Part shown: in pieces, positions 8,516 to 17,853 of the stretch | Layout of the letters: each line of letters opens with the position of its first letter | Position numbering within the stretch: position 1 is the first letter of the stretch | DNA from: Limnobaculum xujianqingii | Lineage (GTDB): Bacteria > Pseudomonadota > Gammaproteobacteria > Enterobacterales > Enterobacteriaceae | Length of the DNA: 64,000 nucleotides | Direction of reading: 5' to 3' | Assembly: GCF_013394855.1 (NCBI RefSeq) | Contig: NZ_JABMLK010000001.1 | Span: 744,001 to 808,000, forward strand | The notes under the pieces: generated by a model | The model's input: only the letters and a program-made list of their open reading frames with translations | The model's database searches: none | Told to the model about the DNA's origin: nothing | Program-made: the position numbers and the translations under genes

Positions 8516-9700
8516 ATGCCACTGGTCACACAGACGTTTAATCATAAAGCCCTCATGCGGATAGCTATTGTAATGGCTTTTATCCAGTTCACTAATGCGC
8601 TGGAATATATGGCGATAACGCCTGTTTTTGCTTTTATGGCAGACGGATTTTCGGTTCCCGTATCATTTTCTGGCTATGTCTCTGGTATGTACACACTGGG
8701 CGCCGTCCTTTCCGGAATTTTTGCTTTTTATTGGATCGACCGATTTAATAAAAAACAATTCTTGATTAAGAATATGGTGCTGCTGGGAACACTAACATTT
8801 TTGTCCACACTCACTACTCATTTTGACATTCTTCTGGCACTACGATTTTGCGCAGGATTGGTTGGTGGTACAACAATGGGGGTGGGTACGAGTATTTTGA
8901 TAAATTATGCCCCGGCAAACTTACGTGGAAAAATGCTGGCAACGGTGATTGCATCATTTTCGATGGTAAGTATCGTCGGAATGCCAGCTGTATTATTTTT
9001 GTGCACACACTATGGTTGGCAAAGTGCGCTGTGGTTAATCAGCGCACTTTGCCTGTTATCTTTACCATTGATAGTATTTATTATTCCCAAGGATACGGCC
9101 ATATCAGGCGTGAAGGCCAACCTGTCTATTGATACTCAAACCTTACTTTTCGCCTCTTGTGCTGCATTGGTACAATTTAGTCCAATGCTGATTATTCCCA
9201 TTTTAACTCCATTAATGACGCAGTTTATGGGAGCACAACAAAACCTGTTACCCTTATTGTTCTTGAGCGGAGGGATTGCAGGTTATCTGTCTACAAAAAT
9301 AACAGGTGTTCTAACATTGCATTTATCTGCCCTGATGTTAGCAACCATTTCAACCCTGCTCTTTGTAGCAAGTTTGCTGATTCCTGCGATGGGCTATCAT
9401 AATGCAGCTCTATTTATAATCTTATTTCTTGGAGCTTCATATAGCCGACTTGTTTCCGCTTCGTCAGTTGCTGTCCTGTATCCTGAGGATGAAAAAAGAG
9501 CCAGTTTTTCTTCACTGCAGACAGCAATTATGTATCTGATAACAACTCTCGCATTCTTTCTGTCTTCCTTATTACTACCGGAACAGGGGATAACAACGCA
9601 AAATCTAAACAGACTTTTGGTTATCAGTGCATTAGCCGCATCTGGATTTCCCATAATGGTCATAATACTTCAAAAGAAACTGGTTAAACGTACTATCTAG
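8516..9700 (+). CDS. MFS transporter
   Basis: About 394 residues with 12 predicted membrane helices in two halves. The first loop carries 'YWIDRFNKKQF', a variant of the MFS motif A, and helix 4 begins 'LLALRFCAGLVGGTTMGVG', typical of drug/sugar exporters of the AraJ/YdhP (DHA1) kind. I place the start at the ATG at 8516 (AGG 10 nt before); a TTG at 8468 opens the frame further upstream but adds a poor N-terminus. Divergent from the broken LysR gene, the common layout of LysR-controlled exporters. Substrate unknown. Confidence 0.85.
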   Translation: MPLVTQTFNHKALMRIAIVMAFIQFTNALEYMAITPVFAFMADGFSVPVSFSGYVSGMYTLGAVLSGIFAFYWIDRFNKKQFLIKNMVLLGTLTFLSTLTTHFDILLALRFCAGLVGGTTMGVGTSILINYAPANLRGKMLATVIASFSMVSIVGMPAVLFLCTHYGWQSALWLISALCLLSLPLIVFIIPKDTAISGVKANLSIDTQTLLFASCAALVQFSPMLIIPILTPLMTQFMGAQQNLLPLLFLSGGIAGYLSTKITGVLTLHLSALMLATISTLLFVASLLIPAMGYHNAALFIILFLGASYSRLVSASSVAVLYPEDEKRASFSSLQTAIMYLITTLAFFLSSLLLPEQGITTQNLNRLLVISALAASGFPIMVIILQKKLVKRTI

Positions 9701-9797
9701 ACTGACCTCCTCATTATTGATTAGCATAACGCCCGCTCTGTGCCATAAAAATGCCAGATCAAGCCTGAGCTAATACTCTGTATATTCCGCTCCAATG

Positions 9798-9822
9798 AAT
9801 ATCGGGCCCAAGGCCCGATATT
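9798..9822. terminator. Bidirectional stem-loop between convergent genes
   Basis: AATATCGGGCC, loop CAA, GGCCCGATATT: a perfect 11 bp stem between the MFS gene and the cytochrome gene of the iron operon. Confidence 0.7.
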
Positions 9823-9864
9823 TAACGTTTGTATATATTAGTCAATAACAAAACAATGCCCACT

Positions 9865-10164
9865 TTACTTCATCGTCGGAATAAACTTCGCCAGATTTTT
9901 AATATCTTCATCCGTCAGACGTTTTTTAACCTGATTCCCGGCCCCTTTCACATCGCCATTGCGCCGCTCTGTCAACGCCTCAACAATCTGTTGTTCTTTC
10001 AGGCTGATTAGTGGTCGAGCCTTATTGAGAGCCGTTTTTTCGCCCTTCTTGCCATGGCAGGAAGCACAGTTCATGTTATAAAATTTCTGTTCTGGTTGCG
10101 CCGCTATTGCCGGACATACCCAGCCGAACAACAGCAACATTAGCCCCAAATAACCCGTTTTCAT
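9865..10164 (-). CDS. Small periplasmic c-type cytochrome, last gene of the iron uptake operon
   Basis: 99 residues: signal peptide ending near 'PAIAA' (residue 22), then a class I cytochrome c fold with the heme site CASCH (about residues 33-37) and a probable axial Met in the C-terminal 'FIPTMK'. It lies 8 nt after the thioredoxin-like gene. In the E. coli fetMP-fetABCDEF and Campylobacter p19 operons the last positions are thioredoxin-like proteins; here a cytochrome takes the end. A role in moving electrons to or from iron at the periplasmic face is inferred. Confidence 0.82.
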   Translation of the reverse strand: MKTGYLGLMLLLFGWVCPAIAAQPEQKFYNMNCASCHGKKGEKTALNKARPLISLKEQQIVEALTERRNGDVKGAGNQVKKRLTDEDIKNLAKFIPTMK

Positions 10165-10172
10165 CCGCGACG

Positions 10173-10670
10173 TTATCCCTTAGCTTTCTGGAAAATAGCT
10201 TTTAGCTGAGGCTCATGCATCATCCCGACATATTGACCCTGTAATGTTCCTTGTGGGTCTATCAAAAACGATGTTGGCGTACCAATCACCTGATAGCGCT
10301 CCTGAGTAATCGCCAGTTGATCGCGTACGTTAGGGAATGAAACCTTCATATCCGTCAATAACGCTTGAATATTGGCATCTTCTTTATCGGTATTAATACC
10401 AACCACCACGATGTTATCCCGATATTCCTGACTCAGCTTCTCCAGCGTTGGCATCTCTGCCAGACAACCACCACAGTTGGAAGCCCAGAAATTCAGGTAA
10501 ACATATTTTCCTTTCCACTGTTCCAGTGAGGCTTTATTACCGGATAAATCATAAGCTGCCAGCGTAGGTGCCTGAGTGCCAATCTTAGCCTTTTCTTCTT
10601 TACACCCTGTCAGCAACAATGCTGCACCGATAAGCAGCAGTACGCCTGATTTAGCTATGTTAAACCGCAT
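10173..10670 (-). CDS. TlpA-like thioredoxin-fold lipoprotein
   Basis: 165 residues. N-terminal lipoprotein signal with lipobox LLTGC (Cys about 23), then a TlpA/ResA fold with the redox motif CGGC in 'FWASNCGGCLAEMP' and the cis-Pro segment 'IGTPTSFLIDP'. It should be a membrane-anchored periplasmic thiol reductase. Its start overlaps the ATPase stop by 11 nt, so translation is coupled. Corresponds in position to FetE of the E. coli fet system; proposed to keep cysteines of the DUF2318 protein or iron itself reduced. Confidence 0.85.
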   Translation of the reverse strand: MRFNIAKSGVLLLIGAALLLTGCKEEKAKIGTQAPTLAAYDLSGNKASLEQWKGKYVYLNFWASNCGGCLAEMPTLEKLSQEYRDNIVVVGINTDKEDANIQALLTDMKVSFPNVRDQLAITQERYQVIGTPTSFLIDPQGTLQGQYVGMMHEPQLKAIFQKAKG

Positions 10671-11373
10671 TTTCCACCTCGCGATTATTCACTTCTTCAC
10701 TCAGGTATTTCCCATGCTGTAATCGAACAATACGATCGGCAAAACGGCCCAACTCTGGGTTATGGGTTACCATCACAATGGTTCGCCCTTGCTTATGTAA
10801 ATCTGTCAGTAAACCTAAAACCAGCTGTTCGTTCTGTTCATCCAGATTTCCCGTTGGTTCATCGGCAAAAATCACCGGAGGTTCATTAACCAATGCACGG
10901 GCAATACATACACGCTGTTGTTCACCACCAGAAAGCTGGCTGGGCAAGTGGTCAAAGCGATGGTCTAATCCTACCTGTTCCAACACCTTACGTGCCGCCT
11001 TCTCATCAACCACGCTATGGTAATGCTGAGCCAGCATCACATTTTCCAGTGCGGTAAGAAATGGAATCAGGTGAAACTGCTGAAACACCAGACCAATCTT
11101 ATCCGAGCGAAACGCCCGACGGCCTTCTTCATCCAGCGCTGCGGCGTCTGTACCATCAAGTAACACCTGACCCTCACTGGCGGTATCCAGACAGGTCAAA
11201 ATATTCATCAGCGTAGTTTTGCCTGAGCCTGACGCACCCATAATGGCGATAAACTCTCCGCGTTTAATCTGCAGATTAATATCATCCAGTGCGACAACCT
11301 GGCCAAACCGCTTATACAAATGGCGGGTTTCAATCACCCATGGTGAGGAATTCTGACTAACTGATTGCGTCAC
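10660..11373 (-). CDS. ABC transporter ATP-binding protein (FetD-like, MacB/LolD type)
   Basis: 237 residues, a single nucleotide-binding domain: Walker A 'GASGSGKTT' (about residues 44-52), Q-loop 'VFQQFHLIPFLTALENV', signature 'LSGGEQQR', Walker B 'VIFADEPTGN' and the switch His in 'MVTHNPE'. The MacB/LolD subfamily works with FtsX-like permeases, which are the two upstream genes. Start lies 2 nt past the upstream stop. Confidence 0.9.
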   Translation of the reverse strand: MTQSVSQNSSPWVIETRHLYKRFGQVVALDDINLQIKRGEFIAIMGASGSGKTTLMNILTCLDTASEGQVLLDGTDAAALDEEGRRAFRSDKIGLVFQQFHLIPFLTALENVMLAQHYHSVVDEKAARKVLEQVGLDHRFDHLPSQLSGGEQQRVCIARALVNEPPVIFADEPTGNLDEQNEQLVLGLLTDLHKQGRTIVMVTHNPELGRFADRIVRLQHGKYLSEEVNNREVENAV

Positions 11374-11375
11374 CG

Positions 11376-12512
11376 TTACTCTCCTTTTAGAACTTTAGCC
11401 GGTTCAATCTTCACGGCGCGATAAGTCGGTAAAACGGCTGCGATTAAAGCAACCAATAATGAAAGGATAAAGGTTAATGGAATAACCTGAACGCGTAGAT
11501 CGATAGAGGCAGAGAACACCGTTTGCCCCAGAATTTGCGCCAGAATATAACCAATGACGATACCGGCAATAATGGCAAACAGCGCGATAATCAGGGTTTC
11601 CGCCATAATCTGACGTACAATATCTCGCCCTTTAGCACCCAGGGCTTTTTGCAATGCAAACTCTTTTGAGCGCTCGCTGACAATCGCCATTAGCGTGGTG
11701 TTTACGCACAGGGTCGACAGTACCAAAATCACCAGAGAGACAAGCCCCATCAATCCTTTAATCTTATCCAGTACCTGACCTTCACTGGCCGATACTTTAC
11801 GAATAGGTCGAATTTCCAGATCCGGATAACGTTGCTGTAACTGTTGAGCAAAGGCATCAACCTGTCCGGCTTCGTTACTTACGCTCAATAAACCATGACT
11901 GATAACGTCGGGCTGTTTCAGCCAGCTTTGGGCTAAAGGCAGATTGATAATCAGCACATTATCCGTCGCGTCACCAGACTCAACAATTCCTCTGATCTGT
12001 AGTGATTTTTTCTGATCGCCATCAACCAATACCAGAGAATCACCAACTTTCAGCTCCAGACGATTCGCCAACTTGTAGCCAATCATTGCTTTGCGATCGT
12101 CAAAGCTAACGCTAAGCCAGCTACCGGTAACCTGCCAGTAAGGTACGATTTGTTTAAGTGACTCAAACCTGACGCCCATTACCACTACTTTTTCCAGCTC
12201 GGTACGCGCCATTCCGTACAGATAAGGGCTTTCAGCTCCAATTAGTCCCTTGGGAGCCTGTTCGATAATCTGTTGATAATCGTTTAACGGTAAGGTATTT
12301 CCATGACCGGGGCCAATATAGAAATTAGCGCCGAAGGTGCGCAATTCCTGGCTCATCTTGGTATTAATATCGAAATAGACCGCAGACATTGCCGTCACAA
12401 TCGCAGCACCCACCGCCAGTGCAGCAAAGATCACTACCACCCGCTGCATTCTTAGCTTCAGCGCACGTAATACCAGGCGCCAAAACATATTTTGAGAATG
12501 ATTAGCGCCCAT
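11376..12512 (-). CDS. FtsX/MacB-type ABC permease (FetC-like)
   Basis: 378 residues: one N-terminal TM helix (about 22-44), a MacB-like periplasmic domain, then three C-terminal TM helices with the FtsX-type 'ERSKEFALQKALGAKGRDI' loop that contacts the ATPase and a final 'PTYRAVKIEPAKVLKGE'. Overlaps the stop of the other permease by 11 nt. Together the two permeases form a mechanotransmission-type ABC complex in the inner membrane. In Campylobacter the equivalents belong to the P19 operon. Confidence 0.88.
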   Translation of the reverse strand: MGANHSQNMFWRLVLRALKLRMQRVVVIFAALAVGAAIVTAMSAVYFDINTKMSQELRTFGANFYIGPGHGNTLPLNDYQQIIEQAPKGLIGAESPYLYGMARTELEKVVVMGVRFESLKQIVPYWQVTGSWLSVSFDDRKAMIGYKLANRLELKVGDSLVLVDGDQKKSLQIRGIVESGDATDNVLIINLPLAQSWLKQPDVISHGLLSVSNEAGQVDAFAQQLQQRYPDLEIRPIRKVSASEGQVLDKIKGLMGLVSLVILVLSTLCVNTTLMAIVSERSKEFALQKALGAKGRDIVRQIMAETLIIALFAIIAGIVIGYILAQILGQTVFSASIDLRVQVIPLTFILSLLVALIAAVLPTYRAVKIEPAKVLKGE

Positions 12513-13782
12513 ACAGTACCTCCACCGGATACAGATGAGCGATGCGGCGCGCCGGGAACCAGGTACCCGCCAGCGCGATTAATACTGACAACACTAAAAC
12601 ACAAGGCACAACAATCCAGGCAAAACTTAATGGCGCATCAAATAACATCAGGCCAATTCCTTTTGCTAATCCCCATCCGGCGATACAACCCAGCAACCCG
12701 CCAATGACACCACTCATTGCCGCCTCCAAATAGAACAGCATCATAATTTGCCACTGTCTTGCACCCAAAGCCTTCATTAACCCAATCTCTTTGGTGCGTT
12801 CCATAATGTTACTGGTCATCAGAGATGCGATACCCATTGCCGATGCCAGCAATGCCGCCAGTGTCACTACCGCTAACAACAGTTGAATCTTCTCGATCAC
12901 AATTCCTTCTGAAGCGGCTACCTGCCAGATTGGCCGTACGCCAGAACCTGAAATAGCCTCTTCCAGTTGATGAGCAATTGAGGAAACATAAGCGGTGCAG
13001 TACCACAAGTCGTATTCTTCAGCATCCAGTGACTCCAAATCAGCCCGTGCTTTCCGTGACAGCTCATTTTCAGGCACCGTTAATGCCGACACCCGAATGG
13101 CCTGTACTTTCCCCTGAAGCCCTAATAGTTCCTGAACCTGAGCCAGAGGCAATACCAGTTGCTGTTCTTCATCACCACCGCTGGCCAGAATACCGCTGAT
13201 AGTGACATTCAATGTGGCCTTTGCACCCTTGAGCGTGACGTTGTCACCTAATTTCCAACCGGTTTGTTGCGCTAATTGCTGACCTAACAGTGCCTGATGC
13301 TTTTCACCGGTTTCATCAGGCCATTCACCTGAAACCTGCCAATAGGTACTGATAACTTTCTGGCCAGTGTGATAATTCTCTTCATCCGGCACATCGACTT
13401 TTTGCTCAAAGAAGGTTCCTAAAACGGGAATAGTTTTTCCCTGAACCTCCACTTCACCACTCAACAGTGGCGCAAAGCCCATAATATTATTGCGCCAGAA
13501 GATATCCTTAATATTAGGCAGCTCAGCCTGATCGAGAAAATCCTGTCCTGCCAGTGGATTACTCTTTTCACCAAACAATGACGGTAAAGTAGCCTGTCCT
13601 GCGGGCTCAATCAGAATGTTGGCACCGTAGGATTTCATCTCCCGCGCCATTTTATCGCCAATATCTATCGATACCGCCAGCAAAGCCGAAACCAGCCCTG
13701 CCGCCAAAAAGATCGTCATCACCGCCAATAACTTTTTACGGATATTTCGCGACCATGACTGTCGTAACATAAGCCACAGCAT
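12502..13782 (-). CDS. FtsX/MacB-type ABC permease (FetB-like)
   Basis: 426 residues with the same plan as its neighbour: N-terminal TM helix (about 18-40), large periplasmic domain (to about 300), three C-terminal helices, and the coupling loop 'ERTKEIGLMKALGARQWQI'. The duplicate permease pair with one ATPase is characteristic of this iron system. It starts 2 nt past the DUF2318 gene stop. Confidence 0.88.
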   Translation of the reverse strand: MLWLMLRQSWSRNIRKKLLAVMTIFLAAGLVSALLAVSIDIGDKMAREMKSYGANILIEPAGQATLPSLFGEKSNPLAGQDFLDQAELPNIKDIFWRNNIMGFAPLLSGEVEVQGKTIPVLGTFFEQKVDVPDEENYHTGQKVISTYWQVSGEWPDETGEKHQALLGQQLAQQTGWKLGDNVTLKGAKATLNVTISGILASGGDEEQQLVLPLAQVQELLGLQGKVQAIRVSALTVPENELSRKARADLESLDAEEYDLWYCTAYVSSIAHQLEEAISGSGVRPIWQVAASEGIVIEKIQLLLAVVTLAALLASAMGIASLMTSNIMERTKEIGLMKALGARQWQIMMLFYLEAAMSGVIGGLLGCIAGWGLAKGIGLMLFDAPLSFAWIVVPCVLVLSVLIALAGTWFPARRIAHLYPVEVLYGR

Positions 13783-13784
13783 GG

Positions 13785-15158
13785 TTATTGTTCCTCCTTC
13801 ACGAACTTCTCAGGGTTGTCCCTGAAGGCTTCATAATTTGCCGCCGTAGAGAAGAAGTAGGTTTTTCCGGCAAAGGTATAGCGATGTTCTGCTTTGGTAT
13901 TGGTCAATTTACTGCCATCAACCGGATCGGTCACTTCCAGCGTCACAATGGTAGAAAAGTAATTCAAACCGCTCTCCAACGATTTCTTACTGATGGTCAA
14001 CTCCGTATCGTTCATCTCCCATTCATCAATCGGTACCGGATTACAGCCGCCGGGTTTACCAATTGAAGGTATAAAGATGCGAACATCACAGGCAACACAG
14101 ATAACCTGATTACCTTCCATAACATATCCCTGATCGCCGCACAGCAAGCAGGCATCAAATACCACGCCTAAACGTAACTTATCCGGATAACGATTTATGA
14201 CAAAGAAACGTACCGCTTTACCATCTTCGGCCACCCAGACGAAACGATGTAATTTACCGTCTCTTACCTGCTCAACAGGAATATGCACTAAACCATCACT
14301 GGCCAGGGTTACCGGCAGCGCTTCAGAAAGTCTTGGCGGTTGAGAAGCAACTTTATCCCAATACAGCTGAGCGCCTGCCGTCAACAGCGCTAATAGCAAG
14401 GTGATAACAAAAATGCGGCGGGAATCCTGATATTGTGCCACCGCTTTTCGATGTTCAATAGGACGTGGCTCTGCCCGGGCGATAGAACGAGGCAGTACCA
14501 CTTTGATTAAATAAATAACGCCGCTTAGCAACAGCACGCCTGCACATACATAGCTATTCAGATTATTGACATTAGTCACTTTTGCTACATAGCTGAGTAA
14601 GGATTTGGTTAACTCAACTACCTGTAGCTTCATCAAGACCAGCATCAGCTCGCCAGACAGCGGCGCTAACAGCAACAATGATAAAACAATCAGTAACGGC
14701 CAACGTAAATAACGCAACTGGCGCATACAAAACGTCATTAATGCACCAGAAAATGCCACCAGGATTAATCCCGCAACTACTGAACTAATATTCAACAATA
14801 AATCAGTATTGATAACATTAGTGGCAGTAATCGCGCTAAGGTTTGGTGTTTGCCCCCAACGCAGTGCGGCAACAAACAATAAAACTAACTGCCAGAAGTA
14901 ACCTACTTTTGACGATGATATCAGTTGGCTTAGCAAAAACAGCAGTATCAGCGCCAGTTGCAATGCGGTAAAAAACAGCACCCATTGTTGAGATGTCGGA
15001 AGATTAATACCGGTTGCCGTTCCGGCAAAAAATCCCAGCAGGCTTAACCAGATTAGTGGACGAACATGAGGTGTTTTACGTAAAGACCAGCTAAGCCCCA
15101 GTAACAAGGCGGTTGGCAGAAATGATTGCAATACCGAAACCAGAAAATAACTCATCAT
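13785..15158 (-). CDS. DUF2318 Fe-S-type membrane protein with C-terminal YHS-like segment (FetA-like)
   Basis: 457 residues. About eight membrane helices fill residues 1-255. The periplasmic part is DUF2318: 'FDACLLCGDQGY' and 'QVICVACDVRIFIP' supply two CxxC motifs, followed by 'GGCNPVP'. The family is annotated as an iron-sulfur or metal-binding protein (FtrD-like) of ferrous iron uptake. The last 50 residues ('DPVDGSKL' through 'TFAGKTYFFSTAANYEAF' to 'NPEKFVKE') resemble a YHS metal-handling domain in which the usual Cys residues are replaced. It begins 155 nt after the P19 gene, with two stem-loops in between. Confidence 0.85.
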   Translation of the reverse strand: MMSYFLVSVLQSFLPTALLLGLSWSLRKTPHVRPLIWLSLLGFFAGTATGINLPTSQQWVLFFTALQLALILLFLLSQLISSSKVGYFWQLVLLFVAALRWGQTPNLSAITATNVINTDLLLNISSVVAGLILVAFSGALMTFCMRQLRYLRWPLLIVLSLLLLAPLSGELMLVLMKLQVVELTKSLLSYVAKVTNVNNLNSYVCAGVLLLSGVIYLIKVVLPRSIARAEPRPIEHRKAVAQYQDSRRIFVITLLLALLTAGAQLYWDKVASQPPRLSEALPVTLASDGLVHIPVEQVRDGKLHRFVWVAEDGKAVRFFVINRYPDKLRLGVVFDACLLCGDQGYVMEGNQVICVACDVRIFIPSIGKPGGCNPVPIDEWEMNDTELTISKKSLESGLNYFSTIVTLEVTDPVDGSKLTNTKAEHRYTFAGKTYFFSTAANYEAFRDNPEKFVKEEQ

Positions 15159-15214
15159 CGACTTGTACCCCGCTCACAGACAGAACCGGAGCGGCAATGT
15201 ATTCAGAATTTATT

Positions 15215-15304
15215 ATTGGTTTTATAGGCTATCACCTTCCCATAAAACCAATAACACAGAAATATCAAAACAACCGCCGGGTAAGCCAATTCACTCACCC
15301 GGCG
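15215..15304 (-). promoter_or_regulatory. Two tandem stem-loops between the P19 and DUF2318 genes
   Basis: First in transcript order: CGCCGGGT/ACCCGGCG (arms 15297-15304 and 15275-15282), followed by GTTGTTTTGATATTT, a weak terminator. Second: ATTGGTTTTAT/ATAAAACCAAT (arms 15242-15252 and 15215-15225), a perfect 11 bp stem. They divide the operon into fetMP-like and fetA-F-like halves and could attenuate readthrough or protect the upstream mRNA. Confidence 0.6.
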
Positions 15305-15313
15305 AGGCTGGAC

Positions 15314-15841
15314 TTAGTTCAGACCGACATATTTAAAGTCGAAGCTAACATCAAACGGTTTCCACCAACGACCAACACCGGTTTCGCTATCGGTGTGACG
15401 ATGTAAGCCCGCTTTTGATGGTGGTTCAATGTGGTAAGTCACTTTATAGTTACCTACGCCCATCATTTTGATATTGGCACCGTAGTGAGGACCATCGCCC
15501 GCTACCATTGGCATGAAGGTACCTTCCTGCTTTTCACCGGTATCGGTGTTCACCAGGGTGTAAGCGATGGTCAGGTATGGCATCCACTCTCCGGCACCAA
15601 AACCATTCTTGTTACCTTCAACTGAATGGATATCAGCTTCCAGATGAATATCGGCTTTAGCTGCTGGGATACCCATACCGCGAGGCTCCATGTCGATCGG
15701 CTGTAAATAAACTGCAGCGATCTCCATTTCATTCATTTTGACAGGTTCACCGGCTGGATACTCTTTAAAAGCAAACGCTGCAGGCGCAGTAAACAGACTC
15801 GCAACCAGCACACCAGTAACTAATGTTTTATTCATTGCCAT
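15314..15841 (-). CDS. P19/Tp34-family periplasmic iron-binding protein (FetP-like)
   Basis: 175 residues with a cleavable signal peptide ending near 'APAAFA' (residue 24). The mature protein has the family's copper and iron ligands: 'EMEIAAVYLQPIDMEPRGMG', His in 'DIHLEADIHSVEG', 'TFMPMVAGDGPHYGANIKMM' and 'GLHRHTDSETGVGRWW'. P19/FetP proteins bind Cu(II) and Fe in the periplasm and hand iron to the FTR1 permease encoded just upstream. Confidence 0.92.
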   Translation of the reverse strand: MAMNKTLVTGVLVASLFTAPAAFAFKEYPAGEPVKMNEMEIAAVYLQPIDMEPRGMGIPAAKADIHLEADIHSVEGNKNGFGAGEWMPYLTIAYTLVNTDTGEKQEGTFMPMVAGDGPHYGANIKMMGVGNYKVTYHIEPPSKAGLHRHTDSETGVGRWWKPFDVSFDFKYVGLN

Positions 15842-15931
15842 CTTTTTTCCATCCTCTTTATTATCAATATTGATATTGCCGCTTCACCACGGCATTAAGA
15901 TCAAACGCAAAGCAACGATCAAAGCTTCCTG

Positions 15932-17848
15932 TTATGCATTCGCCGCTGTCGCAGACGAATTTTTTTTCATCACCCAAAGCGCAATCAAAGCAGCAATAAT
16001 CAGTACTACCTGCGGGGCAAGGGTTTCTATATAGGGGTAAATCCCCAGCCAGGATATTTCAGGCATTCCTGACAACAACGTAGGCTCAAACAGTTTTCCT
16101 TCGATCAACTCCAGAACACCTTTGCCTGCGAAAACAAATGCCATCAGATACATAAAGCTACCGGTAAACATGAAGAATGGTTTTAGCGGTAACTTCACTA
16201 CGGTAAAACGCATGATCAGATAGGCAATCAGTAAAATGACACAGCCAATAACAAAACCGGCCAGAATAGAAAGATGTCCGCTGACAGAGGTGGAATCCCC
16301 CATCAGAGCAAAATAGAACAGAACGGTTTCAGCCCCTTCGCGGTATACCGCCAGGAAACAGGTTAACCAGAGACCAACCACCGAACCGGTACTTAACGAC
16401 TGGGAAAGCTTACCTTCTAAGTAGGCTTTCCAGTGACGAGCTTCCACTTTAGACAGTAACCAATAACTCATGGAGAACAGCATCACCACCGCTATCAGCA
16501 TGGTTACCCCTTCCAGTAACTCGCGGCTGGCGCCGGAGTTAGAGAATAACCACTGGAACAGCACTGCAGTTATTACACTGGCAACCAGTGCTACATAAAC
16601 TGACTGACGAATTAACGGCAGTTTGTCGTGGTGATTGTTCTTCACCAGATAAGCGACAATCGCCGCGACAATCAGTAATGCTTCCAAACCTTCGCGTACG
16701 ATAATCAACAGGCTGTAAACCAACAGGCTCCAGCTGGTTTGACCGCCGGTTCCCAACATTTCTACTGCGGCATTTAAATCCTGCTGCAATGCCTGCGACT
16801 GTTGCTGTATCGACTCAACCGGCTGCCCGGCTTTAATCTGGCTCACCATGCGGGTGAAATAACCTTCGATTTTGGTTTTAAAGGCAGAATCGCGGGAACC
16901 GATCTTATTCTCCATTCCACTGGCTTCAAACAGGTCAAAGTAGGCGTCCTGAATAGCCATCATCGCCCCTTTACCATCACCAGAGCTATACTGTTCCAAA
17001 GCCGCATTAACTGCTTTATCGATATCTGTCACCACTTTCTGCCAGTCGGCATCCGGCGTTGTATCCTCAATAGCTCCATTGGTTGCAGCTACGGCTTGTT
17101 GAGAATCACGCGTAGTCGGTAATCCGGGAAGAAGATCTTCAAGATCCTGTAATAAGGTGGTGATGCGATAGCTGACTTCATTCATTTGATCCGCTTCGCC
17201 ACTGATTTTAATCAGCTCATTAAACTGGCGATTTATCTCCCCAGCCTGCTGAGAAGAACGGTTCTGGCGAACAGACATCTCCATTTCGGAGTTTTTAAAT
17301 CCATCATATTGAGCTTTTTGCACCCGAATACGTGCTTCTGCATAGTTGTTCTGTTGATACAACGTAATAGCTTCAGCCAGCAAATCATCAATGGTTTTAA
17401 AACTTTGCTGCCAGTAAGGCGCTATTTGATCGTTATCGTAGGTGCCGTGCTGCTGTTCTGCGGTCAACTGATGACCATCTGCCAGAACCGGTAATACGCT
17501 ATCCAGTTCCCCTTTCAGCCAGTTAATTTTTTCATCAACTTCGCTTTGCGGTTTACTGTCACCAATCATCTTTCTGATTTCGCCAAAAGCCGCTTCCATC
17601 TGGTAGCTTTTTTGTGCGGAGATATTGATACGAATTGGCCCTTCCAGATTTTCAAATACTTCAAAGTAAGCCATCTGGACTTCGGTACGCGCATCAGCAA
17701 TTTGCTGCTGTTGGTAGAGTTGAGAAGTTTTATCTAAGCGCTGGCGAATATCATCCGTCAACTGCTTATAATCGGTATCCGCGACAACAACAGCGCTAAG
17801 CGCCAGCCATCCAATGCAGAGCAACAAAGCTTTCTGAATAATACGCAT
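15932..17848 (-). CDS. FTR1-family iron permease with long periplasmic N-terminal domain (FetM-like)
   Basis: From the preferred start 638 residues. After a signal peptide come about 350 periplasmic residues built of three related units (each with a 'LYQQ..YAEAR..VQ.AYF..F' helix pair), then a seven-helix permease with the two iron-coordinating motifs REGLE and REGAE. An in-frame ATG at 17887 would add 13 residues (MRINIIVRICIII) that lie inside the promoter and Fur sites, so I choose the ATG at 17848, which gives a cleaner signal sequence. First gene of the operon; imports iron delivered by the P19 protein. Confidence 0.9.
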   Translation of the reverse strand: MRIIQKALLLCIGWLALSAVVVADTDYKQLTDDIRQRLDKTSQLYQQQQIADARTEVQMAYFEVFENLEGPIRINISAQKSYQMEAAFGEIRKMIGDSKPQSEVDEKINWLKGELDSVLPVLADGHQLTAEQQHGTYDNDQIAPYWQQSFKTIDDLLAEAITLYQQNNYAEARIRVQKAQYDGFKNSEMEMSVRQNRSSQQAGEINRQFNELIKISGEADQMNEVSYRITTLLQDLEDLLPGLPTTRDSQQAVAATNGAIEDTTPDADWQKVVTDIDKAVNAALEQYSSGDGKGAMMAIQDAYFDLFEASGMENKIGSRDSAFKTKIEGYFTRMVSQIKAGQPVESIQQQSQALQQDLNAAVEMLGTGGQTSWSLLVYSLLIIVREGLEALLIVAAIVAYLVKNNHHDKLPLIRQSVYVALVASVITAVLFQWLFSNSGASRELLEGVTMLIAVVMLFSMSYWLLSKVEARHWKAYLEGKLSQSLSTGSVVGLWLTCFLAVYREGAETVLFYFALMGDSTSVSGHLSILAGFVIGCVILLIAYLIMRFTVVKLPLKPFFMFTGSFMYLMAFVFAGKGVLELIEGKLFEPTLLSGMPEISWLGIYPYIETLAPQVVLIIAALIALWVMKKNSSATAANA

Positions 17849-17853
17849 AATTA

